From: Cheilinus undulatus
Lineage: Eukaryota > Chordata > Actinopteri > Labriformes > Labridae
DNA: 64,000 bases
NCBI RefSeq assembly: GCF_018320785.1
Contig: NC_054867.1
Location: 26,787,855-26,851,854, forward strand
Direction: 5' to 3'
Below, piece after piece: positions 20,613-62,768 of this stretch; position 1 is the first letter of the stretch, and the number at the start of each line of letters is the position of its first letter. The position numbers and the translations under genes were made by a program. The notes under the pieces were generated by a model. It searched no databases and had not been told where the DNA came from. It worked only from the letters and a program-made list of their open reading frames with translations.

Positions 20613-23600
20613 ATGGATAAACAGAGCACAGTGATGTTTCGAAATGTGGGGCAGCTCTACTTCCCCCAAACCAGAGTGGAGTGTCATTACAGTCTGACCT
20701 CTGAGCACCGATGGAGCAGCAGCGACTGGATTGGCATTTTTCAGGTGAATTTACCTATTTTTCAGCAATACAATTTCACAACATATACAAATCTGGACTA
20801 TTTAAATCAATTTGAATACAATATATAAAGCAAGAACATTTATTTTAAACCAGTAGATAGCACTATTTGTTTTTGACTTCTTTTGTTCATCAGTAGCTCA
20901 AGCAGTAGCACTTACCTGTGCCATTTTTCAAGAAAAATTAAGCCTTATTAAAAGATGTATTTGGGAGGTTTTGCCTTTAATCAAATCGGACAGGTCAGTG
21001 GATAACATTAGAAAACAGTAAGAGAGGAGGGGAATGACATGTAGGAAAGGAGCCACAGGTCACAGCTGCTTTCTTTAGCCTTCGTGTAATGTGACGTAGC
21101 CGTAAACTCCATATTTAGCTCCATAGTTTTATTCATAAGGACAATATTCCAATTTGAATGCAGATGCGTGTACGTTACTAGGAGAAGTGTTTGCAGAACA
21201 CCATTTAATAAGCTACTATTATTTATTTTGATTAACAATCTGCAAAGTCACCTGTATTTTCTAATTTGCATGTCTTCATGTCAAACATACTTATCCAACA
21301 ACAGTTAAACTGTGACACCAGCTCTGTGCATCAGACACAATAAATGATTAAAGTGACATGTTAGTAAAATCTTCTGCTTGTATTCTGGACTCTAAAATCA
21401 TTGATCAATGACAATTTTAAAACATGAAATCTTCTGTAAAAATGATGTTTATAATTGTTGTTTAGCTAATTACCTCTTGCAGCCCAGCTGTAATACCTCC
21501 AGGACCCACATGGAAGCGTTGGCCCACACTTTGGGAAGTACTGCGTTGGGCCACTGGCACCCCAATACACTGATTCATTTGTACTTTGAAACTTTAAACT
21601 TACAAAGTATTACTTATATATACAAAAATCTTTTAAGGAGGGGGTATTATACTTTTCTGATTTTTAAAACATAAATATAAAGTCACAGTGTTGGGTGTCC
21701 ACACTTCACGTATGCAAATTTTCAAGATAAAGAGACAGCGGCGAAAACGAAGCATTTCAGATGGAGTTTGAAATAAGGCCAGTATGAGAAACATGAGGAG
21801 TTTTTTGAGCTGTAAACCATGTGAAGCTACTACGTGGGTATCAGAGAGATGTGTAAAGCCTTGATAAAAAGGCATAATACCCCCACTTCAAGGAAAGGGG
21901 ATGTTTTGTATATTCATTGTCAGACAACGAAAGTAAAAGAGGAATATGTTTATAAATCCTTTATTCCTACACATGAAAACTTAAACATCAACATGTAGAA
22001 ATAAGCAGCACTGATTTCAAATGTGTTTCTTTCTTTAGGTGGGCTGGTCTTCAGTGAAACAGTATTACACCTACACATGGGCTCATGTTCCTGAAGGCTA
22101 CACTGAGGGCTCCAGTGTCAACTGCTGTGCACTTTTCCATGGTAAGAATTCAGCCTAAGATTAAGCCTAAGATTGCAGTTAGCTTTTCCAGTAATAATTC
22201 ATAACCTTCTCAAACCTTAATCCTTCTTAAAACCAAAACAGATTAGCTATGAAAACATCCAGCCTCAGTACAGTTTGTTTCCACGAAAACATTAACTATT
22301 CTGATCAAAACGGTTATTGAGCTAGGCTGTGAACATGTTTATGTCCACTGTAAAAACAGGCGTTTTAACATGAAGTGTAGATGCAACTTCAGTGCTTTTG
22401 AAGCCAGCCTCAAGTGGACATTTGAGGAACTGCAGTTTTTTCCAAATTTCTACCTTGGCTTCATTTTTGTAACTCCACCAGGTTGCACTATGATCTTAAA
22501 ATACAGTCTATAGTTATGATCCTGCTGTAGTTCATGAATGGATTATAAAGTACGTCGTAATTTTTACTATAAAATACAACCAAAAGTTACTTCAGTATTC
22601 ATATAGTCTTTTCATCTGCTGATCAATCAGGAGAACCATGATAAAGTTAGATTCCCTATGTCTATAATTTATAATAACGGTGGATCAATATTATCAAAGA
22701 ATTTAAGCATCAGAGCCGGAGCATGGTGTCAGAGGAAATGCTTTTTCCTTTGTATATTGAGAAGATACTGCACCAATGAATGTGTGCCCACATCCCACAG
22801 TGATACCTCAGTGTACTGCCTCATTAATGCAGAGATTTGTAAAGCACACCACTAGAGGGCATCAAAAATCATTTTTTCCCAGCAGCAACATCAGAAAGAC
22901 TTCTGTGACTATTAAGGAAAAGAGTTTATATAAAAGAAAAAAATCTGGTATGTCTTTGTGTCCTCTTAAAGCCTTCTACCTGCCCTGCCCCAGTTCTGTG
23001 GAGTATCAGTTTGTGTATGTGGATAAGGATGGAGAGGTATGTGCACAAAGCCGCCCCTTCACTTTCTGTTCTCCTAAGCCACTAGAAGAGTTAGAGACTC
23101 TGAAAGAGGAGCAAGATCAGGAGGATGGAGAGGAGGAGCTGCTCCTAGTCATCCCACGAGCTCAGCTGCTGCAGGTGGGAATAAAATATATAACTGGATA
23201 TTTAGTACAATAATAAGAAATATTTCTAACATAATACCTCATCTTTTCACATTAAAATGTATATCAAGAAAATACTGTTTATTCTTCCTGCACAGAGTCA
23301 GCTGGATGAATGCTTACAAAAACAAGCGGATATACAGCGTGCTCTGGATGAGGCCATAAAGGAGGCAGAGAAGGAGAAAGAAAACAGTAAAATAGCAAAG
23401 ATGGAGTGGGAACTGGAAAGAGAGGCAATGAAGGGGGAGATCACAGAGCTTAGAGATGACTTAAGACACAAAAGCGACACACTGAAGAAGATCGAGGGAA
23501 AGCACAAGGTACAAAAAGGTGCTCCAATAAGACCGCACCTCATTTCACCTAAAAAATAGTTACAAATTCACTGATAAATGATATCTATTGAAAACAATTA

Positions 23601-26600
23601 CACTTTAAATCTGTAAGGACTTCTCTTGATTTCCTAATATTTAAAGGATGTGAAATACAGTCAGGAGAACCTGACCTATGAACTGAGCAAACTCATGGCT
23701 GAGAAAGCCGACAGTCAGCAGCAAGTCAGAGACCTGCAGGAGGACATGAAGGTCCTGACTGAGAGGGAGAAAGAGGCACACATGGAACTGGAGAGGCAAG
23801 TGTTAGAGACATGTGTACGCTCAAAAAAAATTGATACCTTCATCTTCTCTGGCCTAAACTTTTATCTTTTTTGATAAACAGACTGAAGGAGAGAATGAAG
23901 AAAATGTCCAGTCAAATGAAACATGATGAGGAGAAGAGGAAGTCTCTGCAGGTACTGATATTCACAAGAAGGCCATTTTTTTTGCTGATAACACATCTCA
24001 GGACGCTTACAAGCAGCTGTGATGCTGCTTTGCTGTGTTTCTGATCTTATGTTGTTGTTTTTTTTTGAAGATTGATGACAAAATGAAAATACAAGAGAAA
24101 GTTAATAACAAAACAAGTTACAGTCTAAAAAAATAACCAAGAGAATAATTATTTTAATGCTAAACTACTTGCTTGTGCTATCTTTGTAATTACATTGTTC
24201 TTCAAAATTATTTTTAAAAAAGTGTTAATTCTCACAAGTAGTTTCATAAAGACATGAAACTGTGTTATTAAGGAAAGGGTTAAGTTAGATTGATATGCCT
24301 TTTGTACCTTTTTTCCTTTTTAGGTATCAAACCAAAGGCTCAGCGTACAGAAGTTTAAGCTAACGTGTCTGATTGAATGCTAACATTAGCGACTATGTGA
24401 TGGCAGCTAATAGGTTAATATGTTTTTATGAAAACTTAATGTTGATAGAAAATGTGTTCCTTTCTTAAAAACATATTTAAATACACTAAAGCAGCTATGT
24501 TGTAAATGTTAGCTTCAGTACCCTCAGCCTGTCACAGGTTGAATGCTAATGTTAGCTGCTGTGTAATGGTTGCTTAAAGGTTATTAATGTTTTTAACATT
24601 GAATTGAAATTGATTGCTTTTTTGTAGAAAATATTTTGTATGACATTATCAAACAGTTACAGTGCCAAAACTATTCACTCTTTTGATGTTTTACCCTTTT
24701 ATTGATTTTATCTAAATGTTTTTGAGATGTTATGTTTACTGGAAATGTTTCATCAGTACTATCAGACGTTAAGCATTCAGTGCATAGTGGTGGTTGTTAT
24801 AGCATTTGATCAGTCCAGAACATGGGTTCTCAAAGTGCGGCCCGCGAGCCAATGTCGGCCCGCAGAAACATTTCTGGCGGCCTGCAACTGTTAAGACAGG
24901 AAGCAAGACACACTGAGACTGACTGTTCTAAATACGTTTTTACATTCTGAAATGGACTGCACACAGGACTGTTATATCCCAGATTTGACTGTAGAGGGCA
25001 GAAAACCTCAGGGATTTTGTGTACATTACAATGTTTCTCAAGTTTTGCCAGGTTCAGCCTCATTTATTAATTAAAATGTGTTTATTGCACATTACTGGAT
25101 GCAGACCAATAAATGTAAACTGTAGAGGTGCAACCTGGTCATTAAAATAATTACAAATGGGATTTTTTTTTTCTGTTTTTTCCATTTTTTTCTATTGTTG
25201 GCCCTCAGTCCAATGTTGGGTTCCTAAATTGGCCCTCAGCTATCAAAACTTCAAGAAACCCTGGTCTAGAAGATTTGAAAAATTCCTCTTTTACAGATTC
25301 CCTATGTTAATTATACATACAGATTAAACTCAACAAAGTGACACTATAACATCGTATGAGCTTCTCACCCTGACAACAGACAAAAATGGCTGTCAGTTGA
25401 ATCTGGTCTTTCTGGAAGATAACTACAAGAATCTGATTACTAAAACACCTCAGGTAACTCTGAACATGTTTTTATTGTACTCCCATGTGAAGGTGGAGAA
25501 TGAGGCAGCTCTGATGGAGGTCCGAGGGCTGCAGGAACGTCTTGAGGCTGCAGAGCATGTATCCGAGAGCCTACGCAGGGAGCTGAGGGAGCTGGGCACC
25601 CGTCAGGGCCATGCAAACACTGAGCTGCACCAAGCCAGGCTGCAGGTGGCCCAGCTCACCCTGCAGCTGTCTGAGGAGAACCTGCTGCTCAGGGAGGAGC
25701 GGGCTAACTGGGCCTTAGAGAGAGAAGCTTACAAACATGCAGCAGAGGTGAGGGTGCAGCAGAGTCAGATGCACAGCTAAATAGCTAAATATCAGTCAAA
25801 CATTTTTTGTTTCTTTGTTTTCATGCAGACTGATCTCAGAAAATTGCAGGAACTAAGCAGCGAAGTGCAGAGGAAGGCAGGGTGGCTGCAGGAGGAGAGG
25901 GCAGAGAGGGAGAAGCTGGAAGTAGAGCTTGGAAGAGAGAGAGACTGCAGTCGAGTGAGTAAACCAAAGTTAATTTCAACACAACAAACACCGTAAGGTA
26001 TCAAAAATAACTGCTGGCGTGCCCCAGATCTGCATCATCAGTCGCTCAGATTACATTTTGGAAATAGGAGAATGATGGCAGAGTTCAGTGTAGCCCTCTA
26101 ATAACTTATACACCTTCATAAATAGAAAGGCTTCCATGAACAGTGAGTAAACATTTCTTCTCACTCTGGTGTAAGCAGCCGCATGACAGAGGACAAGCCA
26201 GGTCACATTTGTGGAAGTTTACATGGTGTCAGTGTAGCTACTGTGCTGCCCCCTGCAGGTGCTGCTGAGTGATGCCAAACAGGAGCTGCAGGAGGTGAAG
26301 GCGAGCCTGAGGAAAGTCCAGAGAGAGAGAGAGGAGCAGCAGCTGGACAAACAGGCAAGATCTCAGTCAGCATCAGCCTATAGTTTTAAAAAAATTATTG
26401 TAAGTCATTCTTTCTCTGCAAGAGCTGCCCCTTTTCTTGTGTTTTTATCATCACCATGAAAATGGTTCCAAAAAGCCAGTACTGATATCTTCAGCCAAAA
26501 TAACTATAGAAGTAATGATCTTCATTCAGATGTGTTTATTTGTCTCCTCCTCTCCATTAACTTTTCTTTTGGGTTGAATTTCCACACTCACAGGACTTGT

Positions 26601-28404
26601 TAAACTACATCCATCAGCTGGAGCAGAGGTTGGGGATTGAGCCAGAAAACAAATCAAATGGAGAAGTACCTGCATGTATCTGTGAGGAATGATGCCTTAC
26701 TTATAGCATCATAATTCTACTACAGAGAAAATTAGTGTTAAAGTAAAGAGTTTTCTCATTCTCACAGCTCCGGAGTCTTCCTCTGAGAGTGACCAGGAAG
26801 TTTGCTCCACTTCTCTCAGTGGAGCTGAGACACTCATTCAGAGCAGAGAGGACATAGCAGCCGCTGACACTCAGGTATGTCATCCTGTTTAAAACCAAAC
26901 AAGGTGAAACACCTCCTGCAGAGTGCAAATATTGGACTAGTTTCCCTATTCAGTCTTTAAATGACCCCTCTTGACCTGCAGGGTTTTTTTTTTTTAGCTC
27001 TGTTGTCAGACACACAGGATTAGAACTGACTGGGGGACAGAAGTCACAATGGTGCAAATGAAAGTGTTCATTTAAAACTGAATTAGCTCCAGATGTTTAT
27101 CTTAAATAAGAAGATAAAATTTCTCCACCTTTGAAAACAAACACATCCATGAACTCTTAAGTGTTCTGTTATGTCTAGATAATTCTTAAAACTCAGATTG
27201 AAGCTCAACTAGAGGCATTTGGGAGACTTCATGGTCAAGTGGAAGAAAGTTCTTTGGTCTGATGAGACCAAAATGGTGCTTTTTGGTCATCAGACATGGA
27301 TATGAAACACTGCACATCAACACAAACTCACCATCCCCACTGTGAAGCATGATGTTGGCAACATCATGCCGTGGGGATGCTTCACAGCAGCCGGTCCTGA
27401 AAGGCTTGTAAAGGTAGAGGGCAAAATGAATGCAGCAAAATAGAGAATTTGTGGATGAACTTGAAAAGTGCTGTTCACGCCAGATCCCTGTGGAACCTGA
27501 CAGAGCACAAGCAGTTTTGCTACGAAGAATGGAGTAAAATTGTGGTGTCTAGTGCTTCCTTGAAATTTGATTGGCCACATGAACAATGACAAGCTATTTG
27601 CCTTGGGAACTGAAAATGGAAAGCTGTGATGAACACTGTTTTTAAAGAATATCCAGGTTTTACTAACTGTAATAAAGGCGAGGCATATCAGAGTGGCAAA
27701 GGTATCTTTATATTTTCACCCCTGGTATAGATTAAATTTATAGACTACGCATTAGGGCTTTAGATTTGACCTTTTTCTGTGTTTACAAAAACCCAGCAGT
27801 CACATGTTTTAAATCACTACAACTTCCATTTGGTAGCTATAAAGTATTTAAAGGCACCACATGTTGTATTACAGATAGATTTAAAAATTGAACCATGTTA
27901 CTAGATTCCTCACAGTAAAGATAGGTATGTTTTTATAAAACAGCAGTATCATCTGCAGTCTCCATCTGTCTCTGCTTCTGTTCTTTGATCAGAACCTGCT
28001 GAAGCAGGACTCTGACCCCCGAGCTGCTGAAGAGAAACAGCTGATGCTTCCAGAAGTCCTCAGCTCCGTCCTGAGGTGACTGCACAGTCTTCCAGCAGGT
28101 CACACAGGACAAAACCTGTTTTTGTCTCTCCATGAAGCACCACTCCCCAGATATAATGACATGACTTAATTCACACTGTACTCCCTGGTTTATTATTGCT
28201 GTCGCTCTGCTTGCTTTGCTCTTTTTTTTTCTTGTGGAAAGAGTTACACTGAGCCCAGCAGGGTCAAACATAAAAGTGCGATGTTGTTATGAGAGTAAAA
28301 ATAGCAGCAATAAAACAAGCAGTAAATCTACAAAAATAGTCTTGTCAGTAATAATTTTCCTCTCTTTTCTCTGCAGTGAGCTGGCTGACTCCCCCATGTG
28401 GTAA
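20613..28404 (+). CDS. calcoco1: CALCOCO1/CoCoA-like coiled-coil protein, C-terminally short
   Basis: In mammals a nuclear receptor coactivator and an ER/Golgi-phagy receptor. Thirteen coding exons: 20613-20744, 22039-22141, 22972-23174, 23296-23508, 23647-23795, 23882-23951, 25493-25747, 25829-25954, 26259-26354, 26594-26675, 26768-26874, 27993-28075 and 28377-28404. They sum to 1647 bases in one frame, 548 residues (human about 690). The N-terminal SKICH domain spans about 1-120 ([22 protein letters not shown]). LLLVI at 135-139 matches the position of the atypical LC3-binding motif of this family. Residues about 145-425 are coiled coil, then an acidic Ser-rich stretch. The protein ends [20 protein letters not shown], so the C-terminal zinc finger is absent. 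Introns after 23795 and 26354 use GC donors. The ATG has a good context (TACCATGG). Confidence 0.88.
20745..22038. other. calcoco1: calcoco1 intron 1 (first within the CDS)
   Basis: Holds a 250-base MITE at 21637-21883. The rest is unremarkable AT-rich sequence. Confidence 0.5.
21637..21883. mobile_element. MITE with GGGGGTATTAT termini
   Basis: AAGGAGGGGGTATTATACTTTT at the left and AAAAAGGCATAATACCCCCACTT at the right are near-perfect inverted repeats. TTAA lies at the left border. It is a common type of short fish element without coding capacity. Confidence 0.6.
22142..22971. other. calcoco1: calcoco1 intron 2
   Basis: Nothing recognised except a CTCF-like word CCACTAGAGGGCAT at 22849-22862, one mismatch from the core. 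Confidence 0.4.
23796..23881 (+). other. calcoco1: Short GC-AG intron of calcoco1
   Basis: Exon end GAGAG is followed by GCAAGT, and the next exon starts after TAAACAG. The spliced codon AG+A keeps the coiled-coil frame ([11 protein letters not shown]). GCAAGT is the usual strong donor of GC-AG introns. No GT donor nearby gives an open frame. Confidence 0.75.
23952..25492. other. calcoco1: Large calcoco1 intron with Tc1 and hAT fragments
   Basis: Contains a Tc1-like end at about 24658-24712 (ACAGTGCCAAAACTATTCACTC) and a hAT element at 24821-25263. A short open stretch at about 25397-25453 ends in a GTAACT donor but has no matching acceptor phase. Confidence 0.5.
24821..25263. mobile_element. 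hAT-Charlie-like non-autonomous element
   Basis: Begins CATGGGTTCTCAAAGTGCGG and ends TTCAAGAAACCCTG, the inverted-repeat pair of Charlie-type elements. It is flanked by GTCCAGAA (24813-24820) and GTCTAGAA (25264-25271), an 8-base target duplication with one change and the usual NTCTAGAN preference. Confidence 0.75.
26355..26593 (+). other. calcoco1: Second GC-AG intron of calcoco1
   Basis: CAG/GCAAGA donor and CTCACAG acceptor give [17 protein letters not shown], matching the human KQELLEYMRKLEARL region. A GTAAGT 47 bases downstream (26401) is an alternative donor, but it would insert non-coiled-coil residues and shift the phase. Confidence 0.7.
26875..27992. other. calcoco1: calcoco1 penultimate-region intron with Tc1-like remnant
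   Basis: Mostly occupied by the Tc1-like fragment at 27210-27720. A missing exon cannot be excluded, but the flanking exons join in phase 0 without one. Confidence 0.5.
27210..27720 (+). mobile_element. Tc1-like transposase remnant
   Basis: Translates [16 protein letters not shown], the conserved catalytic-core region (second Asp block) of Tc1-like transposases, then breaks into stops and frameshifts. It ends with TTCACCCCTGGTA, close to the family terminus. Dead copy. Confidence 0.7.
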
Positions 28405-29110
28405 TTCAGCAAAGAATGGAAGTAAACCTTTACAATACATCTTCAACATTTCGTAGTATTATGTTGCTTTGCAGCTTTTTGTAGAAAATTACATTTAAAA
28501 AGGCAATAATGTGAGAACTTCTACCCTTATGATGCCTGTATTCAAAGAAAACTTGGCACAATTGTAAAGTCTTAAGTGTGCACTATTTTGTACATTTTAA
28601 TAGACAGGTTAATGCTTTTTTTTCTGTGCTATGATGAAAAATCCCTGCCTGCAAGGATATGGTTCTGTCTATTAAGACTCGTATTTTATCTCTACCCTTT
28701 AGAAGGTTTATGCAATCTTATCCTGAACTGTTAAAAGAAACTTCTGAAATTATGCTGCAAAGAGCTTAAATGTGAATAAATGTTGTTTTTGGCTGCGTAT
28801 CATGTCCAAAACCCCTGCATGTGAGTGTGAATCCTGTATCTGAGTCAAACGTGTGGGTGTGTGTAACAGACGAGTGTGAAATGTTCTGCTGCAGCTTGTT
28901 GAGCACTGTCAGGCTGAAGGAACATAACAGAAGTCAATTTATGATACTTGAGTGTACTGTCTGGAGACACTTGAATAAATGTAGATGATAAATATGGGTT
29001 GGCTGCTGTTTTTGTGAAAACATGATGAATAGAGATGAATATTTACTATTTTTAATGCAGGTTACAATAAAGAAATATTTAATAATGAAGTTTAAGGTCC
29101 TGTGAGGCGA
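28405..29110 (+). other. calcoco1: calcoco1 3' UTR
   Basis: AATAAA at 28775-28780, 28974-28979 and 29066-29071 are candidate poly(A) signals. No zinc-finger-coding sequence follows the stop. Confidence 0.5.
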
Positions 29111-29784
29111 TTTAAGCTGGTTATTATACAGTCAATTATACAGTCTGGGCAGAAATCTGTAGGAGACGCCCTATAGTTCTTCAGTGCATTTGGTCATTAC
29201 TTTTGCGCTCAATCAGTTTATGTAGTTGAGAGACACTTATAATCAGGATCATTTTTCAAAGCTGCCAATTTTTTTGTACTGGCAGCAAAAACAAGCTTTG
29301 TGTCAGCACAATTTTCACCTGTGCTTTTTTTTTTTGTTAGATTATTAAAGTTGACTTCTGGCTCCTTAAAGCTCTGTACTTTTAATATTTTCCTTGATTT
29401 AAAGAAATATCACCAAGAAATCCTGAAAACATAAAGAAATCATGTCTTGGTATTAACAGCAGCCTATTGTTGTATTTCATTTACCTTGGAAGTTGAAGCT
29501 GGAAAAGACATCACACCTGAGTTGACCCTGTTCCACTTACTACCACTTGACAAGTTGGAATTCCAACTTCAATTTACTGCAAATTAGAATTTCCAAATAC
29601 TAAATTGACTAAAACACACTTTTAGACCTGAAAATTGTATCCAATAAAACGACACCTCAAATCAGCTATTAGAAGCCCCGCCCCTCCTTGATTTTGATTG
29701 GTCAGTGAATAAGTAGCATAAACAAGCATGGGACTGTTCCAACAACAGTACTGTAAGTGCAGCAAGAGAAAAATAAAAGGGCGC

Positions 29785-29940
29785 AGATAGTCTAGTGATT
29801 TAAGACATGCCCCATGTATGTGGGTGGTCCAAATTCTAGCCCTGCCTGTGGCTCCTTTCCCACATGTCTCTCCCCTACTCTCTCCTCCTTGTTTACAACT
29901 CTATCCACTGTCTTCCTCTAAAAAATAAAGGCATAAAAAG
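29785..29940 (+). repeat. tRNA-derived SINE, older copy
   Basis: Head GGCGCAGATAGTCTAGTGATTTAAG, decayed B box, then the shared body CACATGTCTCTCCCCTACTC...TATCCACTGTC and an AATAAAGGCATAAAAAG tail. It directly precedes a better preserved copy. Confidence 0.7.
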
Positions 29941-29959
29941 CCTGAAAAATATATCTTAG

Positions 29960-30118
29960 GAGCGCAGATGGTCGAGTGGTTTAAGGCGTTACCCATGTAC
30001 GCAGGCGGCTCGGGTTCGAATCCGGTCTGTGGCCCTTTACCGCATGTCTCTTCCCTGTTTCTGAATCTATCCACTGTCCTTCCTCTATCAAATAAAGGCA
30101 TGAAAAGGCCCAAAAATA
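29960..30118 (+). repeat. tRNA-derived SINE, well preserved copy
   Basis: A box TGGTCGAGTGG and B box GGTTCGAATCC (30013-30023) are intact, followed by the family body and an AATAAAGGCATGAAAAGG tail. It is in the same orientation as its neighbour. Confidence 0.75.
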
Positions 30119-33070
30119 TATGTATATATATTTATCTTAAAATATTAATACATTTAAAAAACAGCTGATGCTGAGGGAGTTTAGTGCTGGTGATACTAAG
30201 AGCTGGTATAAAATTGAAAATGAGCACTGCCAAAAAAAACAGCTGTGGATGCAGGTCCCCATCGTTTTCAGTAAAAAACACCACCCACACATGAGCTGCT
30301 TTGTCTCTAGGGGCACCAAAATCAACTCAAATGAACAGTTCTTCACAGGAGCTTTTCATCCTAAGACTCGGTTTCTATGGTGACAGCAAATAAAATAACC
30401 ACTTGGACACTGAGAATCAGAGGACAAAAAGCGCCTTTATCAAAATACAAGAAAGACAACAACGTATACAAAACAGCAAACAATGAACGACAAAAGAAAA
30501 TGTAACAAATATATCAGCCCAGACTTTGTTCTAACACGTGTGTATGAGTGCATTGGAGCACTTTTGGTACAACTGAAATAAAACTTATGAGGTGTCCGAA
30601 TCCCTGAACATGAAGGTATTTGAAAACGACGAACACTGTAAATATAAAAAGTCAAAAACAACAAAATTCAACAGAGATACAATGGTTCCAGCTTCAAAGG
30701 TAACGAGATCAAGAAATCTCCCATAATACAAAGTTAATATATTTCACATCGATGAACTTGTGTTAGCAGATTATGCTTTGTTTGTCTGAATGTGACTTTG
30801 TAATCTGTCTTTGGTCTCTTTTATTTGTCCTCACATGCTTCCACACAGAGCTGAGGCCCGAGACCTCCATCATGGCTTTTCTATTGCACCAACTCAAGTC
30901 AAGAAATCAGAAAAAAACATTTTTTAATGAAATATTATGGTTATAAGAAGTAGAAATTATATCTTATACTAAATAGTATCGTATAGAGGACATATATCAT
31001 CCACAAATTTGATGACTATTTTCCAGTGACAATGATGACATTTTAATGATTTTATCAAGATCTTGATTTTATCTCATCTTTTTCCTGGGTGTCCCATGAT
31101 AATGACCTAATTTCCCAAGATCTAGATAAAGTGATTAAAATAGAATTGTTATCACAGGAAAACAGAGTTAGCTGACTGTGCAAAATACTCCCTGTGTGTG
31201 TCTGTTGTGTTTGATGGTGGAAAAGAAACTCTGAAGATAACCGTCCTCTCCCTCTGTTAATGAGTTCCTATGCTATACCAAATATTACTATTTAACAATA
31301 TTAAAAATAGCCTATGAGACCCAAAAATCCATATTTTTCCTCATTTTTAGGTGTTTTAGATTTATCAAACTTTTTCATGGTCAGCTTGTATTTTCATCCT
31401 TTTTGCTTCATTCAGGGAGTGAATCACCTTAATTCAGCTTCATCACTGAAGCTCACCTTAATGTGACAAGATAAATATGACGTAGCCCTGTTGATGCTGC
31501 TGTTCCCTGCTGTTTAGACAACCTGCTGATGGAAAAATCTTTTCCCTTCCAATGATAGATGAGCTCACTGAGTCTCATTGTCTAAAAAATTGATAAATCT
31601 GACATGTAAAAAAGCTGCATAATTTCAACAAATAAACAAATTAAAGTGTTTATTTTACAAAAATCTATGTTTGCATGACTCAATGAATACACACCAGGAG
31701 AGCAGCCATCCTATGTAAGCTTTTGTTTTGTTGTCGATTATTTTGGACGGTTGCAATCTCATTCTTGGTCATCTGACATCGGCGTCAGTGTCTCCACCTT
31801 TGTGTGTGCAATGAAAATGTGACTGTTTTTTGCTACATAAACCATTTTATGTGCATTTTAAGAGAGAGCCACTCCTGCATGAAGGCTCACTGTGTTATGG
31901 CAGTAATGACATTAAAAACCAAAATTACATCACTCTGTCTAATGCTAAATGCTCACATATTTACACACACACACAAACATACACACCTGAGGTTTCACGT
32001 GAAGTAAACTGCTTTAAGTTTGGATGATTCTTTGCTTTCAAAATGAAAATACTATGGCTTTCCAGTACCTCGTCACTGTACCAACGGCATGTACAATATG
32101 GTCAAAAATGTAAAATAATCCACAACTCTTGCTGTAAAGACATTTTTTGTTAAAGTTTAGGGGTGTCCATTGGAGCAGACACTGTTAATTTTCAAAATAC
32201 TGTATTGACAATCAACCTGAGACTGTGGCATTAAATCTACCCTGCAGATTCTTTAGTCTTGGTATTTTTTTGGTAGTCTTTGTTGAGAGGTGGAGATATG
32301 TCACTTCATCTCTTTTGCATTCTTATTTGGATCACAAGCACCAGAGCTAATACTAAAGTTAACTTCCTGACCTTTACAACACATGCTGGTCAATTGTGAG
32401 TTTGAGTCCTGCTCATGACCTGGCGTCACTTTGCTATTGCTGTTTTAACTATTGCTTCTTTTTTTCCAATAAAGCAGAAACGCATACATTAAAGACACAC
32501 TTAAAAAAACAAACTCATATGTCCAGTAAAACGATGAAAAGGACTTAGTGAAAAATACACAAAAAGCTACACAGTCCTACAAAAAGGCTCACAGAGAGAA
32601 AAGAAATGTGTACATGCTTAGAAAAAAACATACATTAAAAAAAATAAGTAGCATATCTCTGAATAGTAATAAAAGGAGTTCTGCCAAAGACATTTGTGGC
32701 AAATGGGCATCACATGGAGTTCTGTTGCAGCAATGTATATTTACCATCAATTTTATACAAAGCATAGCCCTTATATAAAGCAGAGGAGTGCATCTTCGTC
32801 CATCCATCACATATTGTTCCTCTTTGTGTGGATGAAACACTTTGAAATATCTCTTATAGTCTCATTTTGGCACAGTGATTTCTCATGGTGCTCTCCTCAA
32901 CCCACTAACTTTTAGTGCTTTTTTCTCCCGTTTATTTGCCTCCTATGCTGAATTCAACACATTGTCATTCAGTCCTAACATACAGGATATGTAAAAACAT
33001 GTTGTAAAACAGCTGGGTTCATAAAGGAGATATTTTTGGGTGACAAAGAAGCAGCATCATGGAGTCTGTC

Positions 33071-62768
<29,698 letters not shown>

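Larger units (their letters stand above)
29111..33070. other. Convergent spacer and probable rarg 3' UTR
   Basis: Contains tandem SINEs (29785-30118). From about 30420 to 33070 the sequence is repeat-poor and probably the rarg 3' UTR read on the minus strand. TTTATT (AATAAA on the minus strand) occurs at about 30820, 31650 and 32932, so the end is undecided. A small palindromic block lies at 29480-29590. Confidence 0.4.

Noticed and set aside
25340-25453. Extra calcoco1 exon ending before GTAACT
   Set aside because: The only acceptors give the wrong entry phase after the CAG of the 23951 exon. The translation is not coiled coil, and skipping it keeps the frame.
29965-30035. tRNA gene
   Set aside because: It has A and B boxes, but the rest does not fold as a full cloverleaf, and it continues into a SINE body and tail shared with other copies in the window.
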